64,000 bases of DNA from JANNUT01 sp046331425 (GTDB lineage: Bacteria; Acidobacteriota; Polarisedimenticolia; J045): contig JAXLQU010000004.1 in NCBI GenBank assembly GCA_046331425.1, positions 153,637 to 217,636 of the forward strand, read 5' to 3'. This document shows, piece by piece, positions 54,757 to 62,709 of the stretch. Position 1 is the first letter of the stretch; each line of letters begins with the position of its first letter. The notes below the pieces were generated by a model. That model was not told where the DNA came from and did no database searches. It worked only from the letters and a program-made list of their open reading frames with translations. A program made the position numbers and the translations under genes.

Positions 54757-55497
54757 GTGACCGCCAATCTTGGATTGAAACTCACCTCGATCGCCGTCCT
54801 TTCCGTTGTGCTGGCTTCGTGTGGCGGCAACAACGTCACCCCGCCTCCGGTCAACAACCCCGCGGTGACCCGTCCTTCCTCGCAAGCCGCGGCGCCGCCG
54901 CTTTCCGAGGATCAAACCCGCGATCCTTCCCAACTCCCTCCCGGTCATCCGCCGATCGAAGCAGGCGGCTCGAACTCGGGTGCCGGAGCGATGGGTGCCG
55001 GTCAAATCGTCGCGCCCCCGGAGGGGAGCGGTACCGGAGCAACAGGAATGGTGTGGACCGCGCCGCAAGGTTGGGTCTCTGAACAGCCGTCCTCGTCGAT
55101 GCGACGTGCGCAGTACCGCGTATCAGGCCCGGGTGGGGATGGCGAGTGCATCGTCTTCTACTTCGGCCCGAACCAAGGAGGATCGCCCGAGTCGAACGCC
55201 GAACGATGGGCGTCGCAGTTCACGCAACCCAACGGGCAACCAACAACCGCCAAGACCACGTCGCTGAAGGTTGGCGATGTCACGGTGTTGATGGTCGAGG
55301 TGACCGGAAGGTACTCGGGTGGCATGCCGATGGGCGGCGCCGCCGCCAAGGAGATAGAGAAGGGGATGTTGCTGGGCGCGATTGCCGAGGGGCCGGACGC
55401 CAACTGGTTCTTCAAGTTCACCGGACCCGAAGCGACACTGGTCGCACAGCGCAGTGCCTTCGAGCAAATGGTGAAGTCGCTGCGCAAGGGCGCCTGA
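54757..55497 (+). CDS. Small lipoprotein, last gene of the island
   Basis: This 246-residue protein starts at GTG with AGGAGAAAGCC upstream and has a lipobox (VVLASC). A Pro/Gly/Ser-rich linker (about 25-95) leads to a globular domain (MVWTAPQGWVSEQPSSSMRR, CIVFYFGPNQGGSPESNAER, SLKVGDVTVLMVEVTGRY, NWFFKFTGPEATLVAQ, FEQMVKSLRKG). The core resembles periplasmic domains of unknown function that follow an APQGW start. It follows the chaperone gene by 40 bases and ends at a terminator. No function can be named. Confidence 0.75.
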   Translation: MTANLGLKLTSIAVLSVVLASCGGNNVTPPPVNNPAVTRPSSQAAAPPLSEDQTRDPSQLPPGHPPIEAGGSNSGAGAMGAGQIVAPPEGSGTGATGMVWTAPQGWVSEQPSSSMRRAQYRVSGPGGDGECIVFYFGPNQGGSPESNAERWASQFTQPNGQPTTAKTTSLKVGDVTVLMVEVTGRYSGGMPMGGAAAKEIEKGMLLGAIAEGPDANWFFKFTGPEATLVAQRSAFEQMVKSLRKGA

Positions 55498-55521
55498 TCC
55501 TCGTTCGACGTGAAGTCGGTG

Positions 55522-55552
55522 AGCGGTGCGAGACGATTCGCACCGCTTCTTT
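55522..55552 (+). terminator. Rho-independent terminator closing the island
   Basis: AGCGGTGCGA and TCGCACCGCT are ten perfect pairs around GACGAT, followed by TCTTTC. It lies 25 bases past the small lipoprotein gene. Confidence 0.9.
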
Positions 55553-55799
55553 CGAACGCCATCTTCCGCAGGATTGTGAAAACTCTGCACGGCTCGCGCG
55601 CCGACGTTTCACGCGCGAGCCTTCTTCGTCCCAGTACGCGAGCTCAACAGCACTACCTTGATGTGCGCTGAGCGCGGTGAACGAGTTGGCGCCCGAGACG
55701 ATCGCGTTCTCGACTGGTGTGGAGCCGATCATCAGCAGCGTGGCGAGCTGATCGGCCACGCCTTCGTCGTTTCTCGTCTTGTGTGATCTGCGTCTGTCC

Positions 55800-56130
55800 A
55801 CTACGGGCCGGGTTGGTAGGCGAGTCTGCCCGTCCGCACGAAACAGCGATTGTCTGCAGCCGGGCAGGGTCACCGACGATCTGTAGAGAACGCCCCACGC
55901 TTCGGCCATGATCGGTGCCTGTGTCGAAACGAACTACGACCCGGGGCGAGCGCCGAGAGTTTCCCGAGCGGATACAGGTCGAACGCGCTCGCGATCGCTT
56001 CGCCGAAAAACATCGCGTGTGCCGAGATCCTCTCCGGCGGGCGCGCCGACGACAGCATTCCCAACTGGGCGCTCGCCGGATGGTGCCAAGCCACGTGCGC
56101 CACGACATCGGCTCGGAGTGTCGCCAGGTC
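55800..56130 (-). pseudogene. Decayed paralogue of the 19276-20061 gene
   Basis: The minus strand encodes ADVVAHVAWHHPASAQLGML, then ISAHAMFFGEAIASAFDLYP and LGKL, almost the same as the intact gene at 19.3-20.1 kb. After LGKL the match moves to another frame, where it reads ARPGS, then a TAG in place of Asp, then FVSTQAPIMAEA. Further on only scraps align (QIVGDPARLQT). One frameshift, one nonsense codon and loss of both ends define it as a pseudogene. From 55553 to 55800 nothing is intact, and 56131-56264 is the leader of the peptidase gene. Confidence 0.85.
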
Positions 56131-56264
56131 CTCTAGGCCGAGAGGCCGGCTGCCTCACGGGCCACTCCAGCAGTGCCGTGCTTGCGGAAAAACACTTCTG
56201 CCGCGATTCGCTTCCGCTTATCCTCTGCCAACCAAAGCAACCGACTGCGAAAGGGGGGGGCGTC

Positions 56265-58571
56265 ATGCGCCTGTTGGTCAGCATTGCCATCTTGCTGGGA
56301 CTCCCTGCTTCGAACGCCGCGGCCACCAGCGATCCGTTCCAGCAGTACCGATCGCTGACCCCGGCACCTCAGGGGGTCGCGCTCTCGAACACGAACATCG
56401 TGATCGGCCGGATGACGTTCGAAGTGCAAGCCGGAACGCTCTGGCCACTGCTAGACCCGCTTGGTGAACCGAATGGCGCGCTGTTTGAAGGTCGCGGCAC
56501 ATACCGTTACCGGTGCGACGACCCCAACGATCTGATCGTGTTTTCCGGCAACCTCGATCGTGTCGCGAAGGCGCTCCCACACAGCGACAAAGCGACGTGG
56601 GACAACTTCAACCGATTCGCGCTGATTGGTGTGAGTGAGGCTGTCGGGGCCATCTGGAAGTTGGAACCGAGTGCTGTGCTCACAGACAGTGCCACTCGGT
56701 ACTACCGGCAGTTTCTGAATGGAGTCGAGCTCGATCAGCGCGGCCCCGACTTTGCGATTGCACAAGCACGCCGCAACGGCCGAGGAGAGTATGTCTTTGC
56801 CGAAGTTCAAGGTGGCCGACTCGATGTGGGGTACGAGTACGACGGGATACGCGACTACACCGAAACCTTGACCTCGTTTCGCAAATTCCCGGGGATCGAA
56901 CTTCGGTTTTGGAACGAGATCAGCCGGCAATCGATCGCTGGTTCGGCGATGCAGATTCCCCGCCCCTTCAGTCTGGTGCATGGCAAGTTCGCGATCGACA
57001 CGGTGGATAACAGATCGGGCACGGTCCGCAGCGTGCTCACCGTGAGGATTGAGCAGGACCGCATTCGGGCGCTGGGGTTTTCGCTGCTCAGCAATCGTGA
57101 CCCCAAGACCGCGCGCTGGGACTCGAACAAGAAGGCGCTGCACGTGACGCGAATCAGTGACCAGGCCGGGAACGAACTCAGCTTTTCTCATCGCTATGGT
57201 CAGTTGCTGATCGATCTGGGCAAGCCCACGGCACGGGGCCAAGAGCTGCAGCTCAGCGTCGATACCGAGGGGGATTTCTTCACGGGGCCTGATGGCAAAC
57301 GATACGACGACTACTTCGACCTCTACACGGTCGATTGGTTTCCGCAGCCGAGGCAATGGGGTGCGATGCGCATGACTTTCGAAATGTCGATCGCAACAAG
57401 TGAGCCGTTTATGCCGGTTGCCTCGGGTGACACCATCTCGAGACGCGAGGAGGCGGGGCGTTACTTTCTCGAATCACGCAGCGATGTTCCCGTCTGGTCG
57501 CTGGCCGTCTACGCCGGAAAGTTCCAAACCGCGACGGCCTCGATCGGCGACCTGACCGTCAACGTCTACGACTACGACGTGGCGCGTGACAGCGACCTGC
57601 AAGCGCTGGCGAGGAAAGCCGCAACCTTCGCGCTGATTTACGCCAGGCGGTTCGGCCCGTTTCCATTCAAGGAGTTGGACCTGGTGGGAGTGAACCACTA
57701 CAGCCTCTACGGAATCAGCCCGGCCGGCCTCATCGTGCTGACACAGCCGACCACCCAAGGCAACTACACCGCAGGCTGGCACGGCGTTAACGCGCTGATC
57801 GCACACGAGGTAGCGCACCAGTGGTTTGGTCATCGCGCCTGGCCGGCCAACGGGTATTACGACAACTGGCTCACCGAGTCTTTCGCCGAGTACGCCTCCG
57901 GGATGGCGATCGGTCGAGTGCTTCAGACTCTGGATGCCGATCCAACACTGTTCCTTGATTTCCGCGAGATGCTAAGCCAGTGGCGCGGTTCCGCCGATTT
58001 CGTCTCGGATCTCGGAACGATCCAAGGCGCCAACCTGATTCGCGGTGAAATTGCGTGGATACAGCGCATCAATCAGCTCTACAACCGTGGTCCGTTGGTA
58101 CTGCACATGCTACGCACCACGATTGGTGAGGAGCGATTCGGCAAGGTGCTCGCACGGTTTCTAGAGCTTGCCGACACCGGCCCGGCCACCACGGACGATT
58201 TCAGCGCGGTGCTCACCAGCGTCATGGGAGAGGATTGGGGTTGGTTTGTGCAGCAATGGATTCGCGAGCCAGGAATTCCACACGTCAAGTACACCTACCA
58301 GTTGGAGCAGCAGGGCGATCGATCGTGGCAATTGAGTTTGGCGTTGCAGCAAAGCCGAAGTCCGCTCAAGAAACTGATCATCCCGATCGTGCTCGAGTCA
58401 TCGGGAGGTTCGCGCACCGTCAAGCTCGTCGTGATGAATCAGCCCGAGTTGCGGATCGACATTCCGATCCAGGGCAAGCCGAGCAAGGTACTGATCGACC
58501 CCGGGCAGAACAACTTGGCATCGTATGAGCAGGTGCTTTCGTTGCTTCGAAAGGACCGATCGGCACGGTAG
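56265..58571 (+). CDS. M1-family (aminopeptidase N-like) secreted metallopeptidase
   Basis: This 768-residue protein starts at ATG 56265 after a G-run AAGGGGGGGGCG; the frame extends 119 codons upstream through the pseudogene region without a signal peptide. Signal peptide: LLVSIAILLGLPASNAAA. The zinc site is HEVAHQWFGH (His514, Glu515, His518) followed by NWLTESFAEY with Glu538, the HEXXH-X18-E arrangement of M1 peptidases. The exopeptidase motif position reads YGISPAGLIVL rather than GAMEN, so specificity may differ. The C-terminal region is the usual helical or beta tail. It is probably periplasmic or surface-located. Confidence 0.9.
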   Translation: MRLLVSIAILLGLPASNAAATSDPFQQYRSLTPAPQGVALSNTNIVIGRMTFEVQAGTLWPLLDPLGEPNGALFEGRGTYRYRCDDPNDLIVFSGNLDRVAKALPHSDKATWDNFNRFALIGVSEAVGAIWKLEPSAVLTDSATRYYRQFLNGVELDQRGPDFAIAQARRNGRGEYVFAEVQGGRLDVGYEYDGIRDYTETLTSFRKFPGIELRFWNEISRQSIAGSAMQIPRPFSLVHGKFAIDTVDNRSGTVRSVLTVRIEQDRIRALGFSLLSNRDPKTARWDSNKKALHVTRISDQAGNELSFSHRYGQLLIDLGKPTARGQELQLSVDTEGDFFTGPDGKRYDDYFDLYTVDWFPQPRQWGAMRMTFEMSIATSEPFMPVASGDTISRREEAGRYFLESRSDVPVWSLAVYAGKFQTATASIGDLTVNVYDYDVARDSDLQALARKAATFALIYARRFGPFPFKELDLVGVNHYSLYGISPAGLIVLTQPTTQGNYTAGWHGVNALIAHEVAHQWFGHRAWPANGYYDNWLTESFAEYASGMAIGRVLQTLDADPTLFLDFREMLSQWRGSADFVSDLGTIQGANLIRGEIAWIQRINQLYNRGPLVLHMLRTTIGEERFGKVLARFLELADTGPATTDDFSAVLTSVMGEDWGWFVQQWIREPGIPHVKYTYQLEQQGDRSWQLSLALQQSRSPLKKLIIPIVLESSGGSRTVKLVVMNQPELRIDIPIQGKPSKVLIDPGQNNLASYEQVLSLLRKDRSAR

Positions 58572-58619
58572 CCGAATCGCCCTGACACGCGGCCGAGGCA
58601 CCAGGGGTTTGTGGAGGCT

Positions 58620-59205
58620 TCCGCGTCTGCAGCCACGCTGCACCGACATCGCGGGCTTGGGTCTGCACGCGGGCGTGGCGCTTGTGGCGCGCGATCGGCA
58701 GCGGCTCGAGCGGCTGTGCCGCTACGTCGCGCGGACTGCGATTGCAGCCTCGCGGCTATCTGCACTCGACGATGGGCGGCTCTTGTATCGACTGAAGAAG
58801 CGTTGGCGTGATGGCACGACGCACATCGTGTTCGAACCCGTCGAATTCATTGCCAAGCTAGCCGCGTTGATTCCTGCACCACGCGTTCATCTGGTCCGCT
58901 ACCACGGTGTGCTGGCGCCTGGCGCCCCGGGACGCGGACGCATCGTGCCGCAGCCGGATGATGCCCAAGTAGCTGCAACGCCGTGCGTGCAGAAGCACAC
59001 CTCGTCAAACGCTCCGGCTTCCAAGTCCGCGTCCTCGACGCCGGCAGGCCTTGCGAGAACCAGCAGCGTTAACCAGCGCTACTACTCGTGGGCCGAGTTG
59101 ATGCGCCGAGTGTTTGAAATCGACGTGCTGCCGTGCCCGCGCTGCCAAGGCCCGATGAAGATCCTGGCGCAGATTCATCCGCCCGAGACCACGCGCGACG
59201 TGTAG
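58620..59205 (+). mobile_element. C-terminal remnant of an IS91-type (Y2) transposase
   Basis: The open frame carries GLGLHAGVALVARDRQRLER, LCRYVARTAIAASRL, LLYRLKKRWRDGTTHIVFEP, LIPAPRVHLVRYHGVLAP and YYSWAELMRRVFEIDVLPCP, the C-terminal half of IS91/IS801-group transposases (Y2_Tnp). The N-terminal zinc-binding part and HUH motif are missing, and no matching ends (oriIS/terIS) were found. It lies directly behind the M1 peptidase gene. Non-functional relic. Confidence 0.85.
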
Positions 59206-59288
59206 ACAGTGGCTGTCAACAGGCATTTGTCGTTTGAGGCACTCCGGCGACGCGACGACACTCGTTTCCTCAAAGTCTGGAGTTCACC

Positions 59289-59741
59289 ATGACAATCTAC
59301 GAGTTGTTGAGTCAAGAACGTGAGTCGATCCTGCGGGAAGCCTTGACCGCCGTAGGCCGCAGTCATCTCGCGCACTACGAAGCCGACGGCGACGAGCCGC
59401 TTCGCGCGCGACTTGGTGCACTACTCGACTTGGCGCGCGACAGCATGCACACCCGCAATGCCACGGCGATGCTCCGCTATGCAGAGCAAGTGGCCGAGGA
59501 AAGGTTCACGGCCGGATTCGACCTGCGCGAAGTACAAACGGCATTCAATGTGCTGGAGGAATCGATTTTCAAGCGAGTGCTCGATCGGCTTCAGCCGCAG
59601 GACGCCGTGGACGCGATCGGCCTGGTGGGCACGGTCCTCGGCCTTGGCAAAGATGCGCTGGCACGCCGCTACGTGGCGCTGGCAGCGCACGTGAAGGCGC
59701 CTTCGATCGACTACCGCGCGCTGTTTGCAGGTACCGCCTGA
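59289..59741 (+). CDS. RsbR N-terminal-like sensor domain protein
   Basis: This 150-residue all-helical protein has no signal peptide. MTIYELLSQERESILREALT, then TAMLRYAEQVAEERFTAGFD and LREVQTAFNVLEESIFKRVL resembles the globin-like RsbRD N-terminal domain that senses stress in stressosome-type proteins. Here it stands without STAS or kinase output. It may act with the ECF sigma factor or anti-sigma genes nearby, but this is only positional. A GGAG site lies about 8 bases before the ATG. Confidence 0.75.
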   Translation: MTIYELLSQERESILREALTAVGRSHLAHYEADGDEPLRARLGALLDLARDSMHTRNATAMLRYAEQVAEERFTAGFDLREVQTAFNVLEESIFKRVLDRLQPQDAVDAIGLVGTVLGLGKDALARRYVALAAHVKAPSIDYRALFAGTA

Positions 59742-59894
59742 CTTGTCGGTGATGGATCGGGTCGACGTGCGACGCGTGCAGGCCAGGCCGAGCCTCGAGG
59801 CCCAGCCTAGCCTGCCAACCAACCCGGTGCGCTTGCACATCGGGTTGGTCGCGGCACTCCGTCCAACGGCACGCCGTAGGCGAAGTGGTCAATC

Positions 59895-60473
59895 TCAGGG
59901 CGCTGCGGGAACCGACTCTGGCACGTGGTTTTTCACCGGCTTGGTCGAGAGCAGGTAGGCGTGAATCGCCTTCAGGTCTTCATCCGTGAAGTACTTGAAG
60001 TTCTGAACCGGCATCGGTGGCAGGATCGGTCGGCCGGCGCCGAAATGTTTTCCAGTGCGCATGCTCTGCACGAACATCTCCAGCGGCATCCAGCCGATCC
60101 CGGTCTCGGTGTCCGACGTGATATTGCGCGCGTAACTCACGCCCCAAGGTCCGACGAACGCCGTCATGGTGTCGGCACCCACGAACATCCAACCGCTCTC
60201 GAGTTTCGGCGCCGGTCCGAGCTTGAAGTTCTCGGGATGACCGCTGAGCAATCGCGATTCGTCGGGGACCGGGCCGTTCGGTGTCAGCTTCAGCGGGGTA
60301 TGGCAATCGTTGCAGCCGGAGACGGTCACCAGATAACGACCGCGCTCGATCTCAGGGAACTGCGACGGATCGCGTTGCACGGCCGCAGCCGGAGCCAAGG
60401 AGCAGCCGCTCGTCGCCAACGCGGTCAAGCTCAACAGGGTCAGACAGAGTTTCTCGATTCGGGTCAGGTACAT
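59895..60473 (-). CDS. Monoheme cytochrome c lipoprotein
   Basis: This 192-residue protein starts at ATG 60473, where CGGAGGACAC lies just upstream; an upstream ATG at 60494 is less well placed. The signal ends in ALATSGC, a lipobox. One heme motif occurs in GRYLVTVSGCNDCHTP. Later Met residues (PLEMFVQSMRTGKHFG, PILPPMPVQNFKYFTDEDLK) match the class-I cytochrome c fold with a distal Met, as in alcohol-dehydrogenase-type or thiosulfate-linked cytochromes. Role: soluble or outer-leaflet electron carrier. Convergent with the RsbR-N-like gene. Confidence 0.9.
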   Translation of the reverse strand: MYLTRIEKLCLTLLSLTALATSGCSLAPAAAVQRDPSQFPEIERGRYLVTVSGCNDCHTPLKLTPNGPVPDESRLLSGHPENFKLGPAPKLESGWMFVGADTMTAFVGPWGVSYARNITSDTETGIGWMPLEMFVQSMRTGKHFGAGRPILPPMPVQNFKYFTDEDLKAIHAYLLSTKPVKNHVPESVPAAP

Positions 60474-60574
60474 CGTGTCCTCCGTATGGCGCAACAGCTC
60501 CTACGCACGTGACCGATGGTCACCGCCGAGTTGCGCCGGTTCGTTTGAGTGAGTCGTGACGAGTGTTCGAGTTG

Positions 60575-61153
60575 CTACAGCTCGGGCGTCTTTCCCTCGC
60601 CGAGCATCAAGGCCAACCAAGCGCGCGCGCGAACCCAGTCGCGCTGCACCGTTCGTTCCGAAATATTCAGCGCCGCAGCGATCTCGGCGTCGCCGAGTCC
60701 TGCGAACACGCGGCACTCCACGATCTGCACGAGGCGCTGATCGACGTTGGCGAGTTTCAACAGCGCCTCATCGATCGCCAGCAACCGTTCTGCGTGCGCA
60801 TCGATCGCCAGCCGATCCTCCTCGAGTGTGACCGGTTGATTGACCCCTCCGCGCTTCAGCGCCGACTGCTGCCGTGCGGCGTTCACCAGGATCTGCCTCA
60901 TCGCCAGCGCTGCGACCGCGAAGAAGTGCCCCCGATCCTCGAATGTCGCGCGGGTTTGATCGATCAATCGCAAATACGCCTCATGCACGAGCCCGGTCGT
61001 CTCGAACTGACCGTGATCGCGGTTGTGCCTTAGGTGCCGATGCGCGATCCGACGCAGATCGTCGTAGACCAACTCCACCAACCGATTGAGCGCGTCGTGG
61101 TCACCACCACCGAATGCCTTCAGCAAGACCGTTACATCACCTGGATCGGTCAT
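60575..61153 (-). CDS. ECF-type RNA polymerase sigma factor
   Basis: This 192-residue protein starts at ATG 61153 after GGGAGGCGAGCC; a longer frame to 61333 lacks homology. Sigma2: LLKAFGGGDHDALNRLVELV, then DDLRRIAHRHLR, ETTGLVHEAYLRLID and HFFAVAALAMRQILVNAARQ. Sigma4: VECRVFAGLGDAEIAAALNI, then SERTVQRDWVRARAWL. This pattern matches the TIGR02999-type ECF group (planctomycete/proteobacterial, kinase-associated). No anti-sigma gene is beside it. It lies upstream of, and in the same direction as, the cytochrome lipoprotein gene, 101 bases away. Confidence 0.9.
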   Translation of the reverse strand: MTDPGDVTVLLKAFGGGDHDALNRLVELVYDDLRRIAHRHLRHNRDHGQFETTGLVHEAYLRLIDQTRATFEDRGHFFAVAALAMRQILVNAARQQSALKRGGVNQPVTLEEDRLAIDAHAERLLAIDEALLKLANVDQRLVQIVECRVFAGLGDAEIAAALNISERTVQRDWVRARAWLALMLGEGKTPEL

Positions 61154-61518
61154 CGGCTCGCCTCCCCGTGCCACTGCCGGTGGAAGGGAGAGTGCTTCGG
61201 GCCTGGCCGGCCGGTCAACCCCCGCGTCATGTAACGGGGAAGTGGCGGCCAAGTTTGGATGCTCGTGACTCACGGCGGCTTCCTTCCTGCTTTTGGGGGC
61301 CAGCGTCCGTCTCGCCCTCACCTGGAAAGACACCGAGTCGGGCGGATCTCCGCCATCCCGATCAAAGAAAGCTCAGGGCCATGCAGACCAGGCCAGAGCC
61401 CCGCGAGCGTTCACTCTTCGAGCAACGCGCCATGTTTCCCAACGGTTCGCACACCGATGGCGCGGCGACCGGCCGCAGCTTGACGCCTTTCCCTGCCGAG
61501 CCGAGACTCGCACCCCGC
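61154..61518. other. 365-base divergent gap between the ECF sigma and glycosylase genes
   Basis: No gene is supported here. Frames on both strands extend into it from the flanking genes but lack family homology. It must hold the divergent promoters. I found no confident -35/-10 or operator. Confidence 0.4.
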
Positions 61519-62148
61519 ATGAGCTCGGAATCGAATGGTTTGATTCGTGCCGACGACGGCACGCTCCGCTGCGCTTGGTGCGCTGCGAGCGACGACTATC
61601 GTGCCTATCACGACACCGAGTGGGGATTTCCGGTAACGGATGATCGCCGCCTCTTCGAGAAGATCTGCCTCGAAGGGTTCCAGTCCGGACTGAGTTGGTT
61701 GACCATCCTGAGAAAGCGCGAAAACTTCCGCCGCGGATTCGCGGGCTTCGAGTTCGAGCAGGTGGCGCGGTTCACGCCCAAACATGTCGAGGCGCTGTTG
61801 CAGGATGCCTCGATCGTCCGCCATCGCGGCAAGATCGAGTCGACTATCAACAATGCCCGTCGAGCCTGCGAGCTGGCTGCGGAGTTCGGGTCGCTGGCTG
61901 ACTATTTCTGGCGTTTCGAGCCGGCACCCGAATCTCGTCCGGCGCGCGTTACGTACGCGGCGGTAATGGCGCTCACCAAGTCGACCGAATCGATGGCAAT
62001 GTCGAAAGACCTCAAGCGTCGTGGCTGGAGTTTTGTCGGGCCCACAACCTGCTATGCGTTCATGCAAGCGATGGGGTTGGTCAACGACCATTTCGAAGGG
62101 TGTCACGTACGCGAGTCAGCCTCGAAAGCGCATCGCCTCAGCAGATGA
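61519..62148 (+). CDS. tag: DNA-3-methyladenine glycosylase I
   Basis: This 209-residue protein begins after a small N-terminal tail with TLRCAWCAASDDYRAYHDTE, then WGFPVTDDRRLFEKICLEGF, QSGLSWLTILRKRENFRRGF, HRGKIESTINNARRA and GWSFVGPTTCYAFMQAMGLV, and ends with GCHVR. These are the conserved blocks of Tag: the HhH-like helical fold and the zinc-binding Cys/His set (CAWC, HxxxW, GCH). It excises 3-methyladenine from alkylated DNA. The stop overlaps the ATG of the DUF4197 gene by 4 bases. Confidence 0.95.
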   Translation: MSSESNGLIRADDGTLRCAWCAASDDYRAYHDTEWGFPVTDDRRLFEKICLEGFQSGLSWLTILRKRENFRRGFAGFEFEQVARFTPKHVEALLQDASIVRHRGKIESTINNARRACELAAEFGSLADYFWRFEPAPESRPARVTYAAVMALTKSTESMAMSKDLKRRGWSFVGPTTCYAFMQAMGLVNDHFEGCHVRESASKAHRLSR

Positions 62149-62675
62149 GTCGCGATCTTGGCAACAAGCGCGCGAGGATTCCGTTGCCCGGAGGTTTGGA
62201 GAAGAGTCGCAAGGCGTTGGACACGCTGGGCCTGCAAGAACAGACACAGGCGCTCGAGTTGGCGATGAATCGAGCGGCCGAAGCGGCTGTCCCGAAGGCC
62301 AAGACGCTGCTTGTCGAGGCCGTGAAGTCGATGAGCGTGCAAGACGCCAAGCAGATCCTGACCGGCGGCGAAACGTCGGCCACCGACTACTTTCGCAAAG
62401 CGACACGCAAGCCTCTGACGGAGAAGTTCCTGCCGATCGTGCGCGTCGCCACCGCGAAGATCGGGCTTGCGGCCCAGTACAATGCGATCGGGGGCAAAGC
62501 AGTGCAGTTGGGATTGATCGGCAAGGAGCAGGGGAATATCGAAGAGTACGTCACGCAGAAGGCGCTCGACGGATTGTTTCTGATGATCGGCGACGAGGAG
62601 AAGAAGATCCGCCGCAATCCTGTCGGTCAAGCCAGCACGCTGTTGCAGAAAGTATTCGGCGCGCTCACCAAATAA
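62145..62675 (+). CDS. DUF4197 protein lacking its signal peptide
   Basis: This 176-residue protein starts at the ATG overlapping the glycosylase stop (ATGA). ARIPLPGGLEKSRKALDTLG, then LELAMNRAAEAAVPKAKTLL, SVQDAKQILTGGETSATDYF and KPLTEKFLPIVR is the DUF4197 core. Family members normally start with a signal peptide and about 50 further residues before the IPLPG motif. Here that part is missing, so the protein is either a cytoplasmic short form or was created by a deletion that joined it to the glycosylase gene. Confidence 0.85.
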   Translation: MSRDLGNKRARIPLPGGLEKSRKALDTLGLQEQTQALELAMNRAAEAAVPKAKTLLVEAVKSMSVQDAKQILTGGETSATDYFRKATRKPLTEKFLPIVRVATAKIGLAAQYNAIGGKAVQLGLIGKEQGNIEEYVTQKALDGLFLMIGDEEKKIRRNPVGQASTLLQKVFGALTK

Positions 62676-62687
62676 GGGCGCGCCGAA
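62655..62687. terminator. Hairpin spanning the DUF4197 stop, between convergent genes
   Basis: TTCGGCGCGC and GCGCGCCGAA are perfect complements with a 13-base loop containing the TAA stop. It lies between the DUF4197 gene and the convergent NapC/NirT-type gene, so it may act in both directions. No T-run. Confidence 0.5.
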
Positions 62688-62709
62688 GCAACGGGGATGT
62701 CGTCGGCGT

